From: Bacteroidaceae bacterium
Lineage (GTDB): Bacteria > Bacteroidota > Bacteroidia > Bacteroidales > Bacteroidaceae
Assembly (NCBI GenBank): GCA_017529865.1
Contig: JAFXNA010000051.1
Span: 1-39,250 of the forward strand
Reading direction: 5' to 3'
Length of the DNA: 39,250 bases
This document shows positions 31,252 through 39,250 of the stretch, one piece after another. The notes below the pieces were generated by a model. The model was not told the DNA's origin, searched no databases, and worked only from the letters and a program-made list of their open reading frames with translations. Each line of letters opens with the position of its first letter. The stretch's first letter is position 1. The translations under genes were made by a program, and so were the position numbers.

Positions 31252-34200
31252 ATGGCAAAAGAAAAGAAATTCATTACCTGCGATGGTAATCAGGCAGCTG
31301 CACACATAGCTTATATGTTCTCAGAAGTAGCTGCAATCTACCCTATCACACCATCGTCTCCAATGGCAGAGCACGTTGACGAATGGGCAGTGGCTGGTCG
31401 CAAGAACCTGTTTGGCGACACAGTATTAGTTCAGGAAATGCAATCTGAGGCAGGAGCCGCAGGTGCAGTTCACGGTTCACTTCAGGCTGGCGCACTGACA
31501 TCTACGTTCACAGCATCACAAGGTTTGCTCCTTATGATTCCTAATATGTATAAGATTGCTGGTGAATTGCTCCCATCAGTCTTCCACGTATCAGCTCGTA
31601 CCGTTGCCAGTCACTCTCTGTGTATCTTCGGCGATCACAGCGACGTAATGGCTTGCCGCCAGACTGGTTTCGCTATGCTGTGCGAAGGCAGTGTACAGGA
31701 AGTGATGGACCTCAGCGCTGTTGCACACCTCGCTGCATTGAAAACACGCGTTCCGTTCATCAACTTCTTCGACGGTTTCCGCACCTCTCACGAGTATCAT
31801 AAGATTGAAGAGATGGACATGGAAGACATCCGTCCACTCGTTCCGATGGACAAGGTTGCTGAGTTCCGTGCTCGTGCCCTTTCTCCAGAGCATCCAGAGG
31901 CAAAGGGTATGGCTGAGAATCCTGAGACATTCTTCGCACATCGCGAGTCATGCAATCCTTACTACGACGAGGTACTCCCTGCTGTTGAGGAATACATGGC
32001 TGCTATCTCAAAGATCACAGGTCGTGAATACAAGCCTTTCACATACTACGGTGCAGCTGATGCTACCGACGTCATCATCCTGATGGGTTCGGCTACCGAA
32101 GCTGCTCGCGAAGCTATCGACTATGCAAATGCTAACGGCAAGAAGTACGGTATGGTCAGCGTTCACCTCTATCGTCCATTCTCTGCAGAGCGTCTGCTCG
32201 AGGCTGTTCCAGCAACAGCAAAGCGCATCGCTGTCCTCGACCGTACGAAGGAGCCAGGCGCAAGCGGCGAACCTCTCTACCTCGACGTGAAGGATGCCTT
32301 CTACGGAAAGAAAGATGCTCCTGTCATCGTAGGTGGTCGCTACGGACTCGGTTCTGCTGACGTTACTCCAACCATGATTCTTTCTGTTTACAAGAATCTT
32401 GAGTTGCCAGAGCCAAAGAACGGATTCACACTTGGTGTCATTGACGATGTTACCTTCCGTTCTCTCCCAATGGAAGAGGAAATGGCACTCGGCGGCGAGG
32501 GTATCTTCGAAGCTAAGTTCTTCGGTCTTGGTGCTGACGGTACAGTTGGTGCTAACAAGAACTCCGTGAAGATTATCGGTGACAATACTGACAAGTATTG
32601 CCAAGCTTACTTCTCATACGACTCAAAGAAGTCGGGCGGTTTCACTTGCTCTCACCTCCGTTTCGGTGACACTCCTATCCGCTCTACTTACCAGATTAAG
32701 ACGCCTAACTTCGTGGCTTGCCACGTTCAGGCTTACCTCCGCATGTACGACGTGCTCCGTGGTTTGCGTCAGAACGGTCAGTTCCTCCTCAACACCATTT
32801 GGGAAGGCGACGAACTCGTGAAGAATCTGCCAAACAACGTGAAGAAGTATTTCGCAGAGAAGAACATCACCGTTTATTATATCAACGCAACGAAGATTGC
32901 ACAGGAAATCGGTCTTGGCAACCGTACCAACACCATCCTCCAGTCTGCATTCTTCCGCATCACTGAAGTGATTCCTGTTGACCTCGCTATCGAGCAGATG
33001 AAGAAGTTCATCGTGAAGTCATACGGCAACAAGGGCGAAGACGTAGTGAACATGAACTACGCAGCTGTTGACCGCGGTGGCGAATATAAGAAACTCGACG
33101 TTGATCCAGCATGGGCTAAGCTTCCAGCTGACCCAGCAGTAGAGAACGACGATCCTGAATTCATCAACAAGCTCGTACGTCCAATCAACGCTCAGAACGG
33201 CGACCTTCTGCCAGTATCTGCTTATAAGGGCTACGAAGACGGTATGTGGGAACAAGGTACTGCCGCTTACGAGAAGCGTGGTGTTGCCGCATTCGTTCCT
33301 GAATGGGACAGCGAGAACTGTATCCAGTGTAACAAGTGTGCATTCGTTTGTCCTCACGCTTGTATCCGTCCGTTCGTCATGACCGACGACGAGGCAGCAG
33401 GTCTCGATGCTGCTAAACTCGACATGATTGCACCTCCTGCTCTCAAGGGTATGAAGTTCCGCATGCAAGTCAGCGTGATGGACTGTCTGGGTTGCGGCAA
33501 CTGTGTGGATGTTTGTCCAGGCAAGAAGGGCAACAAGGCACTCAAGATGGTGGGTCTCGAGAGTCAGCTCGGCGAAGCAAAGAACTGGGACTACTGCGTG
33601 AAGAACGTGAAGTCAAAGCAAGATCTCGTGGACATCAAGTCGAATCCACGTGTCAGCCAGTTCGCTACCCCACTCTTCGAGTTCTCAGGCGCATGTTCTG
33701 GTTGCGGTGAGACTCCATACGTGAAGCTCATCTCTCAGCTCTTCGGTGACCGTCAGATGGTAGCCAACGCTACAGGATGTTCTTCTATCTACTCAGGTTC
33801 AATCCCATCAACTCCTTATACAAAGAACGAGAAGGGTCAGGGTCCAGCATGGTCAAACTCTCTGTTCGAGGACTTCTGCGAATACGGTCTCGGTATGGCA
33901 CTTGCCAACAAGAAGATGCGTGCTCGTATCGTTACTCTCCTCAACGAACTTCTCGCTAAGGACGATACTCCTGCTGAGTTCAAGGCAGCAGCAGAGGAAT
34001 GGATTGCAGGTAAGGACAATGCCGACGCATCAAAGGCAGCAGCCGCTAAGCTTGCTCCAGCTATTGAAGCAGGACGCAACGCAGGTTGCGACATCTGCAA
34101 GCAGCTCAGTGAACTCTCACATTATCTCGTGAAGCGCAGCCAGTGGATCATCGGCGGTGACGGTGCATCATACGACATCGGTTACGGCGGTCTCGACCAC

Positions 34201-34806
34201 GCTCTTGCTTCAGGCGAAGACATCAACATCTTCGTTATCGATACCGAGGTTTACTCAAATACCGGCGGTCAGTCATCCAAGGCTACTCCTATCGGTGCCA
34301 TCGCACAGTTCGCTGCAGGCGGTAAGCGCATCACGAAGAAGGACCTCGGTCTGATGCAGGCTACTTACGGATATGTATATGTAGCACAAGTAGCTATGGG
34401 CGCTGACAACGCACAGTGTCTCAAGGCTCTCCGCGAAGCAGAAGAATATCCTGGACCATCACTCGTCATCGGCTACGCTCCATGTATCAACCATGGTCTG
34501 AAGGCCAAGGGCGGTATGGGTAAGAGCCAGGCCGAAGAGGCTAAGGCTGTTGAGTGTGGTTACTGGCATCTCTGGCGCTTCGACCCACGTCTCGCAGAGC
34601 AAGGAAAGAATCCATTCCAGCTCGACTCTAAGGAGCCTAACTGGGATAACTTCCAGGCATTCCTCGATGGAGAGGTACGTTATCTCTCACTCAAGAAGGC
34701 AAAGCCAGCAGAAGCTCAGGAACTCTTCGATGCTGCGAAGAAAGCTGCACAGCACCGCTATGCAACTTACGTACGCATGAGCAAGATTGATTATTCAGTA
34801 GAATAA
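31252..34806 (+). CDS. nifJ: Pyruvate:ferredoxin (flavodoxin) oxidoreductase
   Basis: The 1184-residue cytoplasmic enzyme converts pyruvate and CoA to acetyl-CoA and CO2 and passes electrons to ferredoxin or flavodoxin, the central anaerobic step of pyruvate use. It is the single-chain form. The N-terminal thiamine pyrimidine-binding domain carries YPITPSSPMAE. A two-cluster ferredoxin domain has CIQCNKCAFVC (C690, C693, C696, C700) and CLGCGNCVDVC (C745, C748, C751, C755). The proximal cluster and thiamine domain include CSGCGETPYVK (C815, C818), NATGCSS (C843) and GGDGASYDIGYGGLDHA, with Mg-binding DTEVYSNTGGQ. Length is normal. Codon use is strongly biased, as expected of a highly expressed gene. 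Its start is five bases after the right arm of the four-helix-bundle cassette, so its leader was reshaped by that element. Confidence 0.97.
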   Translation: MAKEKKFITCDGNQAAAHIAYMFSEVAAIYPITPSSPMAEHVDEWAVAGRKNLFGDTVLVQEMQSEAGAAGAVHGSLQAGALTSTFTASQGLLLMIPNMYKIAGELLPSVFHVSARTVASHSLCIFGDHSDVMACRQTGFAMLCEGSVQEVMDLSAVAHLAALKTRVPFINFFDGFRTSHEYHKIEEMDMEDIRPLVPMDKVAEFRARALSPEHPEAKGMAENPETFFAHRESCNPYYDEVLPAVEEYMAAISKITGREYKPFTYYGAADATDVIILMGSATEAAREAIDYANANGKKYGMVSVHLYRPFSAERLLEAVPATAKRIAVLDRTKEPGASGEPLYLDVKDAFYGKKDAPVIVGGRYGLGSADVTPTMILSVYKNLELPEPKNGFTLGVIDDVTFRSLPMEEEMALGGEGIFEAKFFGLGADGTVGANKNSVKIIGDNTDKYCQAYFSYDSKKSGGFTCSHLRFGDTPIRSTYQIKTPNFVACHVQAYLRMYDVLRGLRQNGQFLLNTIWEGDELVKNLPNNVKKYFAEKNITVYYINATKIAQEIGLGNRTNTILQSAFFRITEVIPVDLAIEQMKKFIVKSYGNKGEDVVNMNYAAVDRGGEYKKLDVDPAWAKLPADPAVENDDPEFINKLVRPINAQNGDLLPVSAYKGYEDGMWEQGTAAYEKRGVAAFVPEWDSENCIQCNKCAFVCPHACIRPFVMTDDEAAGLDAAKLDMIAPPALKGMKFRMQVSVMDCLGCGNCVDVCPGKKGNKALKMVGLESQLGEAKNWDYCVKNVKSKQDLVDIKSNPRVSQFATPLFEFSGACSGCGETPYVKLISQLFGDRQMVANATGCSSIYSGSIPSTPYTKNEKGQGPAWSNSLFEDFCEYGLGMALANKKMRARIVTLLNELLAKDDTPAEFKAAAEEWIAGKDNADASKAAAAKLAPAIEAGRNAGCDICKQLSELSHYLVKRSQWIIGGDGASYDIGYGGLDHALASGEDINIFVIDTEVYSNTGGQSSKATPIGAIAQFAAGGKRITKKDLGLMQATYGYVYVAQVAMGADNAQCLKALREAEEYPGPSLVIGYAPCINHGLKAKGGMGKSQAEEAKAVECGYWHLWRFDPRLAEQGKNPFQLDSKEPNWDNFQAFLDGEVRYLSLKKAKPAEAQELFDAAKKAAQHRYATYVRMSKIDYSVE

Positions 34807-34854
34807 TTAATAAGCTGTATGAAGTATACATAAAAAATAAAGAATAATACTTTT

Positions 34855-34901
34855 AAAGAAAAAAGGAGAGACTTTTCAACAGGTTTTCTCCTTTTTTCTT
34901 T
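34855..34901 (+). terminator. Terminator of the pyruvate oxidoreductase gene
   Basis: AAAGAAAAAAGGAGA (34855-34869) and TCTCCTTTTTTCTTT (34887-34901) form a perfect 15-bp stem with a 17-base loop; the T-rich 3' arm supplies the U-tract. Its last three bases overlap the -33 element of the next promoter. Confidence 0.85.
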
Positions 34902-34929
34902 GCCATATCAAAAAAAACATCTAACTTTG
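34899..34929 (+). promoter_or_regulatory. Strong promoter of the unknown lipoprotein gene
   Basis: TTTG (34899-34902), a 19-base spacer and TAACTTTG (34922-34929) match the Bacteroidota consensus exactly. The leader would be about 65 bases. Confidence 0.8.
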
Positions 34930-35003
34930 CAAAATAATAGATGAAAAAGATGTGAGCAGAAAATACAAACCTTTATAAAATCACATAAATCAACGTGTTA
35001 AAA

Positions 35004-36197
35004 ATGAAAAAATTATTCTATTTAATCGCATTAGTTCCTTTCTTCATGGTAGGATGCGAAAGCGACGATGAAGGTAGTATCGTGATTGTTAAGAACGACA
35101 AACCTTCTACACAGGTATTCGCTCAGGGCACGCTCTTGAATTACTCTTCTACAAGAGCTGATTTAAACAGCGACCAAGGTTATGGAAAAGGTGTTTGGCC
35201 TAACATTAACACAGAAGAAGGATGGGAAGTGGCTAAGTTCTCTATCCGTATCGATGCCAGTTTCCCTGGTGTTGTTGACCAAAATGTAGCAGAGTACTGG
35301 AGCACAAAGGACAAGGTTGCTCCAAAGAACTTGGGTAAAGTTTATACTAATTTCCCTTGGGGTAGGTATAATGACCGTAACCTTGACTATTACAAGGTAG
35401 ACAAGGAAGGCCCAAACACCGGCTTGTTCAGATATGTGCTCGATCCATTTGGCACACAGGTTAACAATGCGCTCATGGAAGTACCTGACATGAAGGTATA
35501 CTTAGAGTGGATGTATGGATTATCTGACACAAAGTACAAGGATCAACTGAAAGAAATACTTGATAACTGGGATGATTATGAACTCATCTGGTATGTTGCA
35601 AAGGAAGTTGGTAGCCAGTATCTATGGCACGTAAATGGCTATTTTAAGAAGAAATCATATACTCCTGAAGAGATTTGGGATATCATCGAAGATGAGACTG
35701 ACGACATGGTAATCAAGGACAACGATACTGCCGACAACGTTGAAATTGATATTCATAAGCAGGAGCACAAGGATTGGAACGAAATCAAGACTTCAATCCA
35801 CGTACGCACTGATGCTGAGAGCGTTAAGATCAATATCCCTATCGAGTATGACAATATCGTAGAGGCTGATGACTTTGCTGTACGTATTTACAATTACTAC
35901 ATCTCAGGAATCGAGATCAAGAACATGATTACTCACGATGAGAATGGTATCACGATTAACATCACCAACATCGATCCTACAGTAATCGAAAAACTGAAGT
36001 CTCAATTCGGTGATGGTTTGACCATTGAAATCCACAGCTACTGCAAGAAGGAAGAAGGCGTATGGGAAGCAATGAAGCAGACTACCATTACCACAGGTAA
36101 AGAGTGTAACTTGAAGTATCAGATTACAAGTGCAGATGCCACAGAAAATGAAACGAAGATAGTCGTTGAGAAGACGGTACCTGTTCCAACAGAATAG
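35004..36197 (+). CDS. Lipoprotein of unknown function
   Basis: The 397-residue protein starts MKKLFYLIALVPFFMVGC, a lipoprotein signal with lipobox MVGC (C18), followed by an acidic ESDDEGS segment typical of surface-exported Bacteroidota lipoproteins. A GTG nine bases upstream is in frame, but the ATG gives the standard signal. The mature part is mixed alpha/beta, rich in Asp, Glu, Lys and aromatic residues, with a central helical stretch (about 155-235; EWMYGLSDTKYKDQLKEIL) and a C-terminal beta-rich segment. I recognise no family. It has its own strong promoter and terminator and is thus a single-gene unit. Confidence 0.8.
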   Translation: MKKLFYLIALVPFFMVGCESDDEGSIVIVKNDKPSTQVFAQGTLLNYSSTRADLNSDQGYGKGVWPNINTEEGWEVAKFSIRIDASFPGVVDQNVAEYWSTKDKVAPKNLGKVYTNFPWGRYNDRNLDYYKVDKEGPNTGLFRYVLDPFGTQVNNALMEVPDMKVYLEWMYGLSDTKYKDQLKEILDNWDDYELIWYVAKEVGSQYLWHVNGYFKKKSYTPEEIWDIIEDETDDMVIKDNDTADNVEIDIHKQEHKDWNEIKTSIHVRTDAESVKINIPIEYDNIVEADDFAVRIYNYYISGIEIKNMITHDENGITINITNIDPTVIEKLKSQFGDGLTIEIHSYCKKEEGVWEAMKQTTITTGKECNLKYQITSADATENETKIVVEKTVPVPTE

Positions 36198-36219
36198 AAT
36201 CGTATACATACGAATATGT

Positions 36220-36252
36220 AATAAAGTGGAAGCAAAATGTTTCCACTTTATT
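36220..36252 (+). terminator. Terminator of the unknown lipoprotein gene
   Basis: AATAAAGTGGAA (36220-36231) and TTCCACTTTATT (36241-36252) form a perfect 12-bp stem with a nine-base loop, followed by CATTTTAT. Confidence 0.8.
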
Positions 36253-36334
36253 CATTTTATAATACTACAGACAAAAACGATGGTGATTTTGTTAAAACAT
36301 GACAAAACTTAAGCGACTTCAAAGAATTTATTTG

Positions 36335-36342
36335 TATCTTTG
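36335..36342 (+). promoter_or_regulatory. Candidate -7 element of the pepP-pepC pair
   Basis: TATCTTTG matches TAnnTTTG, about 33 bases before the PepP start. I see no clear -33 TTTG at the usual distance. Confidence 0.5.
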
Positions 36343-36374
36343 TATGCAAATACAGTTTTTTTACAATAACAGAT

Positions 36375-37772
36375 ATGATTGCATTCAATAAAACCACTTA
36401 CATCAACCGTCGTGCCGAACTTAAGCAGCGTATCGGCAACGGATTGATTCTCATCTTCGGGCACAACCAAGCCCCTGCGAACTATCCCGCCAATGCCTAC
36501 ACATTCCGTCAGGACAGCTCGTTCCTCTACTACTTCGGACAGCAACAAGAAGGACTCGTCGGAGTAATCGATGTAGACAACGATAAGGAATACCTGCTCG
36601 GAAACGACATCGACATTGAGGATATCATCTGGACTGGTTTCGTACCATCCATTCATGATCTCGCTGAAGAAGTAGGTATCAGCAACTCTGCACCACTGGC
36701 ACAACTCGAGCAGATGGTAAAGGCTGCTCAGGCAAAAGGTCAGGAAATACTCTTTCTTCCACCATGCCGTCACGACCTGATGATTCAGATTGGTGACCTT
36801 CTCGGTATCCATCCACTCAAAGTACGCGATGCTGCATCCGTACGACTCATCAAAGCCGTTGTCGATATGCGTGCCGTAAAGACCGATGAGGAAATCGCAG
36901 AAATCCAACGTGCGATGGCTATCGGCTACGAAATGCATACAGCAGCCATGAAGGCCGTCCGCCCAGGCATCACAGAAAAAGAGATTGCAGGCATCATGGA
37001 AGGAATTGTCGCCAGCAAAGGCAGCAAAGTATCATTCCTGTCCATCGTCACCATGCACGGTGAGATCTTCCACGGCGACCCTTCGCTCCGCCCACTCGAA
37101 GAAGGACGACTCCTTCTCTGCGACGCAGGAGCCGAAACAGTCAACAACTATTGCTCCGACAATACACGCGTCACTCCTATCAGTGGTAAGTTCACACAAA
37201 AACAGCGCGATATCTACAGCATCGTCGAAGCTTGTCACGACCTCGTCATCGAGAAAGCCCGTCCAGATATCAAGTGGATGGACATGCATCTCGACGTATG
37301 CCGACTTATGACCGAACGCCTTAAAGACCTCGGACTGATGAAAGGCAACACCGAAGATGCCGTACAAGCTGGAGCACATGCCATGTTCCTCCAGCATGGA
37401 CTGGGTCACATGATGGGTATGGACGTTCACGATATGGAAGGACTCGGACAAGTTTACGTAGGTTTTGATGATGAAGTACGTCCTTCAACCCAGTTCGGCA
37501 CCAACTGTCTCCGTTGCGGACGTCGCATCCAACCCGGATGGGTACTTACCGATGAGCCAGGCATCTATTTCATCCCCGCCCTTATCGACAAATGGAAAGC
37601 AGAAGGACTCCATCGTGACTTCATCAACTACGACCTCCTCGACACTTACCGCGATTTCGGAGGTATCCGTCTCGAAGACGACATCCTCATCACCGAAACC
37701 GGCTGTAAGGTACTCGGCGAGAAAACAATCCCATATCACATCGATGATGTCGAGGCATTCATCAATAGCTAA
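36375..37772 (+). CDS. pepP: Xaa-Pro aminopeptidase (aminopeptidase P, M24B)
   Basis: The 465-residue metallopeptidase removes an N-terminal residue preceding proline. An N-terminal creatinase-like domain (about 1-165; includes YTFRQDSSFLYYFG) precedes the pita-bread catalytic domain. All five metal ligands are visible: D250 (LLCDAGAE), D262 (CSDNTR), H345 (HGLGHMMG), E394 (LTDEPGIYF) and E434 (IRLEDDIL). It lacks a signal peptide and is cytoplasmic. A C1B peptidase gene follows after 19 bases on the same strand, so the two form a peptide-breakdown pair. Together with the secreted DPP IV this suggests use of proline-rich peptides (inference). Confidence 0.95.
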   Translation: MIAFNKTTYINRRAELKQRIGNGLILIFGHNQAPANYPANAYTFRQDSSFLYYFGQQQEGLVGVIDVDNDKEYLLGNDIDIEDIIWTGFVPSIHDLAEEVGISNSAPLAQLEQMVKAAQAKGQEILFLPPCRHDLMIQIGDLLGIHPLKVRDAASVRLIKAVVDMRAVKTDEEIAEIQRAMAIGYEMHTAAMKAVRPGITEKEIAGIMEGIVASKGSKVSFLSIVTMHGEIFHGDPSLRPLEEGRLLLCDAGAETVNNYCSDNTRVTPISGKFTQKQRDIYSIVEACHDLVIEKARPDIKWMDMHLDVCRLMTERLKDLGLMKGNTEDAVQAGAHAMFLQHGLGHMMGMDVHDMEGLGQVYVGFDDEVRPSTQFGTNCLRCGRRIQPGWVLTDEPGIYFIPALIDKWKAEGLHRDFINYDLLDTYRDFGGIRLEDDILITETGCKVLGEKTIPYHIDDVEAFINS

Positions 37773-37791
37773 ACCCTAAAAACAAATAACA

Positions 37792-38994
37792 ATGAGAAAA
37801 ATCATTCTTTTCGGAGCATTCGTTGCTCTCAGCACATCGCTCTTCGCTCAGATTGCTGAGCGTCCAGCACCAAAGAAACCCGAGTTTACCGTCATCAAGG
37901 AGATTCCTATCACTAGCGTGAAGAATCAAGCACGTTCTGGCACCTGTTGGAACTACTCCACACTCTCGTTCTTCGAGGCAGAGATTTTGAAGAAATCAGG
38001 CAAGACTTACGACCTCTGCGAAATGTTCGTATGCAACAAGAACTACATGGACCGTGCCATCTGCAAAGTTCGCATGCATGGCGACGCACAGTTCTCACAA
38101 GGTGGTTCCGCTTATGACGTACTCTACGTACTGAAATACTATGGCATCTGTCCAGAAGAAGCTATGCCGCTTCCCGGCACACTCTATGGAGATACCCTCA
38201 ATAACTTCAACGAATTCTTTGAGGTTATGGAACCATACGTTGATGCCGTAGCTAAATCAAAAGCTAAGACGATTGGCACCACATGGCGTAATGGTCTGCA
38301 AGGCATCCTTGATGCCTATCTTGGCAAATGTCCTGAAGAGTTTACCTACGAAGGAAAGAAGTACACTCCTATGACTTTCGCAGCAAGTCTCGGACTCAAT
38401 TGGGACGACTATGTATCAATTACCTCATATACCCACCATCCTTTCTATGAGGAATTCCCTGTCGAGGTACAAGACAACTGGCGCCAGCCCGGTTCTTGGA
38501 ACCTTCCTATCGACGAGATGGCTCGCGTCATCGAGAACGCCATCATGAACGGCTACACCGTAGCATGGGGTGGTGATGTATCAGAAGACGGCTTCACCCG
38601 CAACGGTCTCGCTGTTCTCTATGACGAGAATCCAGAGCAAGGTCTCGAAGGCTCCGACATGGCACGTTGGTTAGGGCTCACTACCGCACAGCGTCGTAGC
38701 GAAGTCATGCAGAAGGGCTTCGAAGCTCCAGAAATGACTCCTACACAGGAACAGCGTCAGAAAGAGTTCGACAATTGGGAACTCACCGACGACCACGGAA
38801 TGCTCATCTATGGCATCGCAAAAGACCAGAATGGTCGTAAGTGGTATATGGTTAAGAACTCATGGGGCGTAACAGGCGAATACAAGGGAACATGGTACAT
38901 GACCGAGAACTTCATCATTGCCAAGTGTATGGACTTCCTCGTCAACAAGAACGCCATTCCAAAGGACATACAAAAGAAGATTGGCTTGAAATAA
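37792..38994 (+). CDS. Secreted C1B cysteine peptidase (aminopeptidase C / bleomycin hydrolase family)
   Basis: The 400-residue protein has a Sec signal (MRKIILFGAFVALSTSLFAQ), unusual because most PepC/bleomycin hydrolases are cytoplasmic. Papain-like catalytic residues are seen: oxyanion Gln46 and nucleophile Cys52 in KNQARSGTCWNYS, His335 in DDHGMLIYG and Asn356 in VKNSWG. The family usually forms a hexamer with the C-terminus in the active site, giving aminopeptidase action; here the C-terminus ends KKIGLK. It is a little shorter than the roughly 450-residue cytoplasmic enzymes. It is second in the pair with PepP and ends in a strong terminator. Confidence 0.92.
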   Translation: MRKIILFGAFVALSTSLFAQIAERPAPKKPEFTVIKEIPITSVKNQARSGTCWNYSTLSFFEAEILKKSGKTYDLCEMFVCNKNYMDRAICKVRMHGDAQFSQGGSAYDVLYVLKYYGICPEEAMPLPGTLYGDTLNNFNEFFEVMEPYVDAVAKSKAKTIGTTWRNGLQGILDAYLGKCPEEFTYEGKKYTPMTFAASLGLNWDDYVSITSYTHHPFYEEFPVEVQDNWRQPGSWNLPIDEMARVIENAIMNGYTVAWGGDVSEDGFTRNGLAVLYDENPEQGLEGSDMARWLGLTTAQRRSEVMQKGFEAPEMTPTQEQRQKEFDNWELTDDHGMLIYGIAKDQNGRKWYMVKNSWGVTGEYKGTWYMTENFIIAKCMDFLVNKNAIPKDIQKKIGLK

Positions 38995-39014
38995 CAGCAT
39001 AACTGAAAAATACT

Positions 39015-39043
39015 AAAGGCTAGCATGATTTATGCTAGCCTTT
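39015..39043 (+). terminator. Rho-independent terminator after the C1B peptidase gene
   Basis: AAAGGCTAGCAT (39015-39026) and ATGCTAGCCTTT (39032-39043) form a perfect 12-bp stem with a five-base loop, and the 3' arm runs into TTTTC. Confidence 0.92.
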
Positions 39044-39090
39044 TCTTTATCAATTCCCCATATTAGGCTTATTGGGCTTATCAATCAACA

Positions 39091-39132
39091 CAAAAAAAGC
39101 AGTCTCCCGAGGATTTCTCCTGAAAGACTGCT
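39091..39132 (-). terminator. Terminator of the rRNA operon
   Basis: On the minus strand AGCAGTCT (39125-39132) pairs with AGACTGCT (39098-39105), with an inner AGGA/TCCT pairing, and a run of seven T follows (39092-39098). It lies just beyond the 5S 3' end. Confidence 0.88.
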
Positions 39133-39144
39133 GTTTCAAAAAAA

Positions 39145-39250
39145 GGCGGCGACCTACTCTCCCACATTGCGGTGCAGTACCATCGGCGCGCCTGGGCTTA
39201 ACTTCTCTGTTCGGGATGGGAAGAGGTGGAACCCCAGGGCTATAGCCACC
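39145..39250 (-). rRNA. rrf: 5S ribosomal RNA (5' end just outside the window)
   Basis: Minus-strand sequence has the hallmark 5S segments CCACCTCTTCCCATCCCGAA, CAGAGAAGTTAAGCCC, GCGCCGATGGTACTGC and GTGGGAGAGTAGGTCGCCGC. The 3' end is set by GCC pairing with the 5' GGTGGC. Only a few 5' bases appear to be missing at the right edge. As the last gene of an rrn operon on the minus strand, it implies 23S and 16S genes to the right of the window. Confidence 0.97.

Noticed and set aside
33019..33468. Long antisense frames within nifJ, glmS and DPP IV
   Set aside because: They are shadows of strongly biased codon use in large real genes, with no recognisable products.

Overview
The window looks like a chromosomal segment of a Bacteroidota species, most likely family Prevotellaceae (inference). 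Visible support: promoters of the Bacteroidota type (TTTG, about 19 bases, TAnnTTTG) before several genes; a Bacteroides-type serine palmitoyltransferase; a single-chain pyruvate:ferredoxin oxidoreductase; PadR-PspC pairing; secreted DPP IV; lipoproteins with LxxC lipoboxes; and the 3' end of an rrn operon (5S rRNA, minus strand) at the right edge. I saw no phage, CRISPR, transposase or tRNA.

Layout. 1-2330: dense repeats around an ATPase/nuclease-like gene (490-1944) that sits between two long direct copies of a hairpin array. 2329-7111: MltF-type lytic transglycosylase, NhaC antiporter, YjjG-type HAD phosphatase, a four-helix-bundle (S23/IVP) gene between perfect 18-bp inverted repeats, and a cation diffusion facilitator. 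7115-14232: minus-strand cluster of secreted hydrolases (a zincin-like lipoprotein, two paralogous CE1-type esterases, a type B carboxylesterase). 14652-17373: TM2, PadR and PspC membrane-stress module. 17406-19951: lipid kinase divergent from serine palmitoyltransferase, which has a structured leader. 20068-25019: glmS, trmD, galM, a small membrane protein and an ECF-like sigma factor. 25175-29356: DPP IV carrying an in-frame repeat insertion, a 42-bp hairpin tandem array, and two membrane/thioredoxin genes. 29608-34806: AAA ATPase, a second four-helix-bundle gene between inverted repeats, and pyruvate:ferredoxin oxidoreductase. 35004-38994: unknown lipoprotein, then an Xaa-Pro aminopeptidase and C1B peptidase pair. 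The window ends in 5S rRNA.

Functional themes are extracellular ester and peptide digestion (esterases, DPP IV, PepP, PepC), envelope lipid and stress biology (SPT, lipid kinase, PspC, MltF), and core metabolism (GlmS, TrmD, PFOR).

The most unusual content lies between genes. Several sequence-unrelated repeat families share one design: short perfect hairpins with 2-4-base loops separated by a constant spacer. Many abut a stop codon directly. Other short stutter words form inverted repeats around both four-helix-bundle genes and supply start codons, stop codons and even a signal peptide to neighbouring genes.
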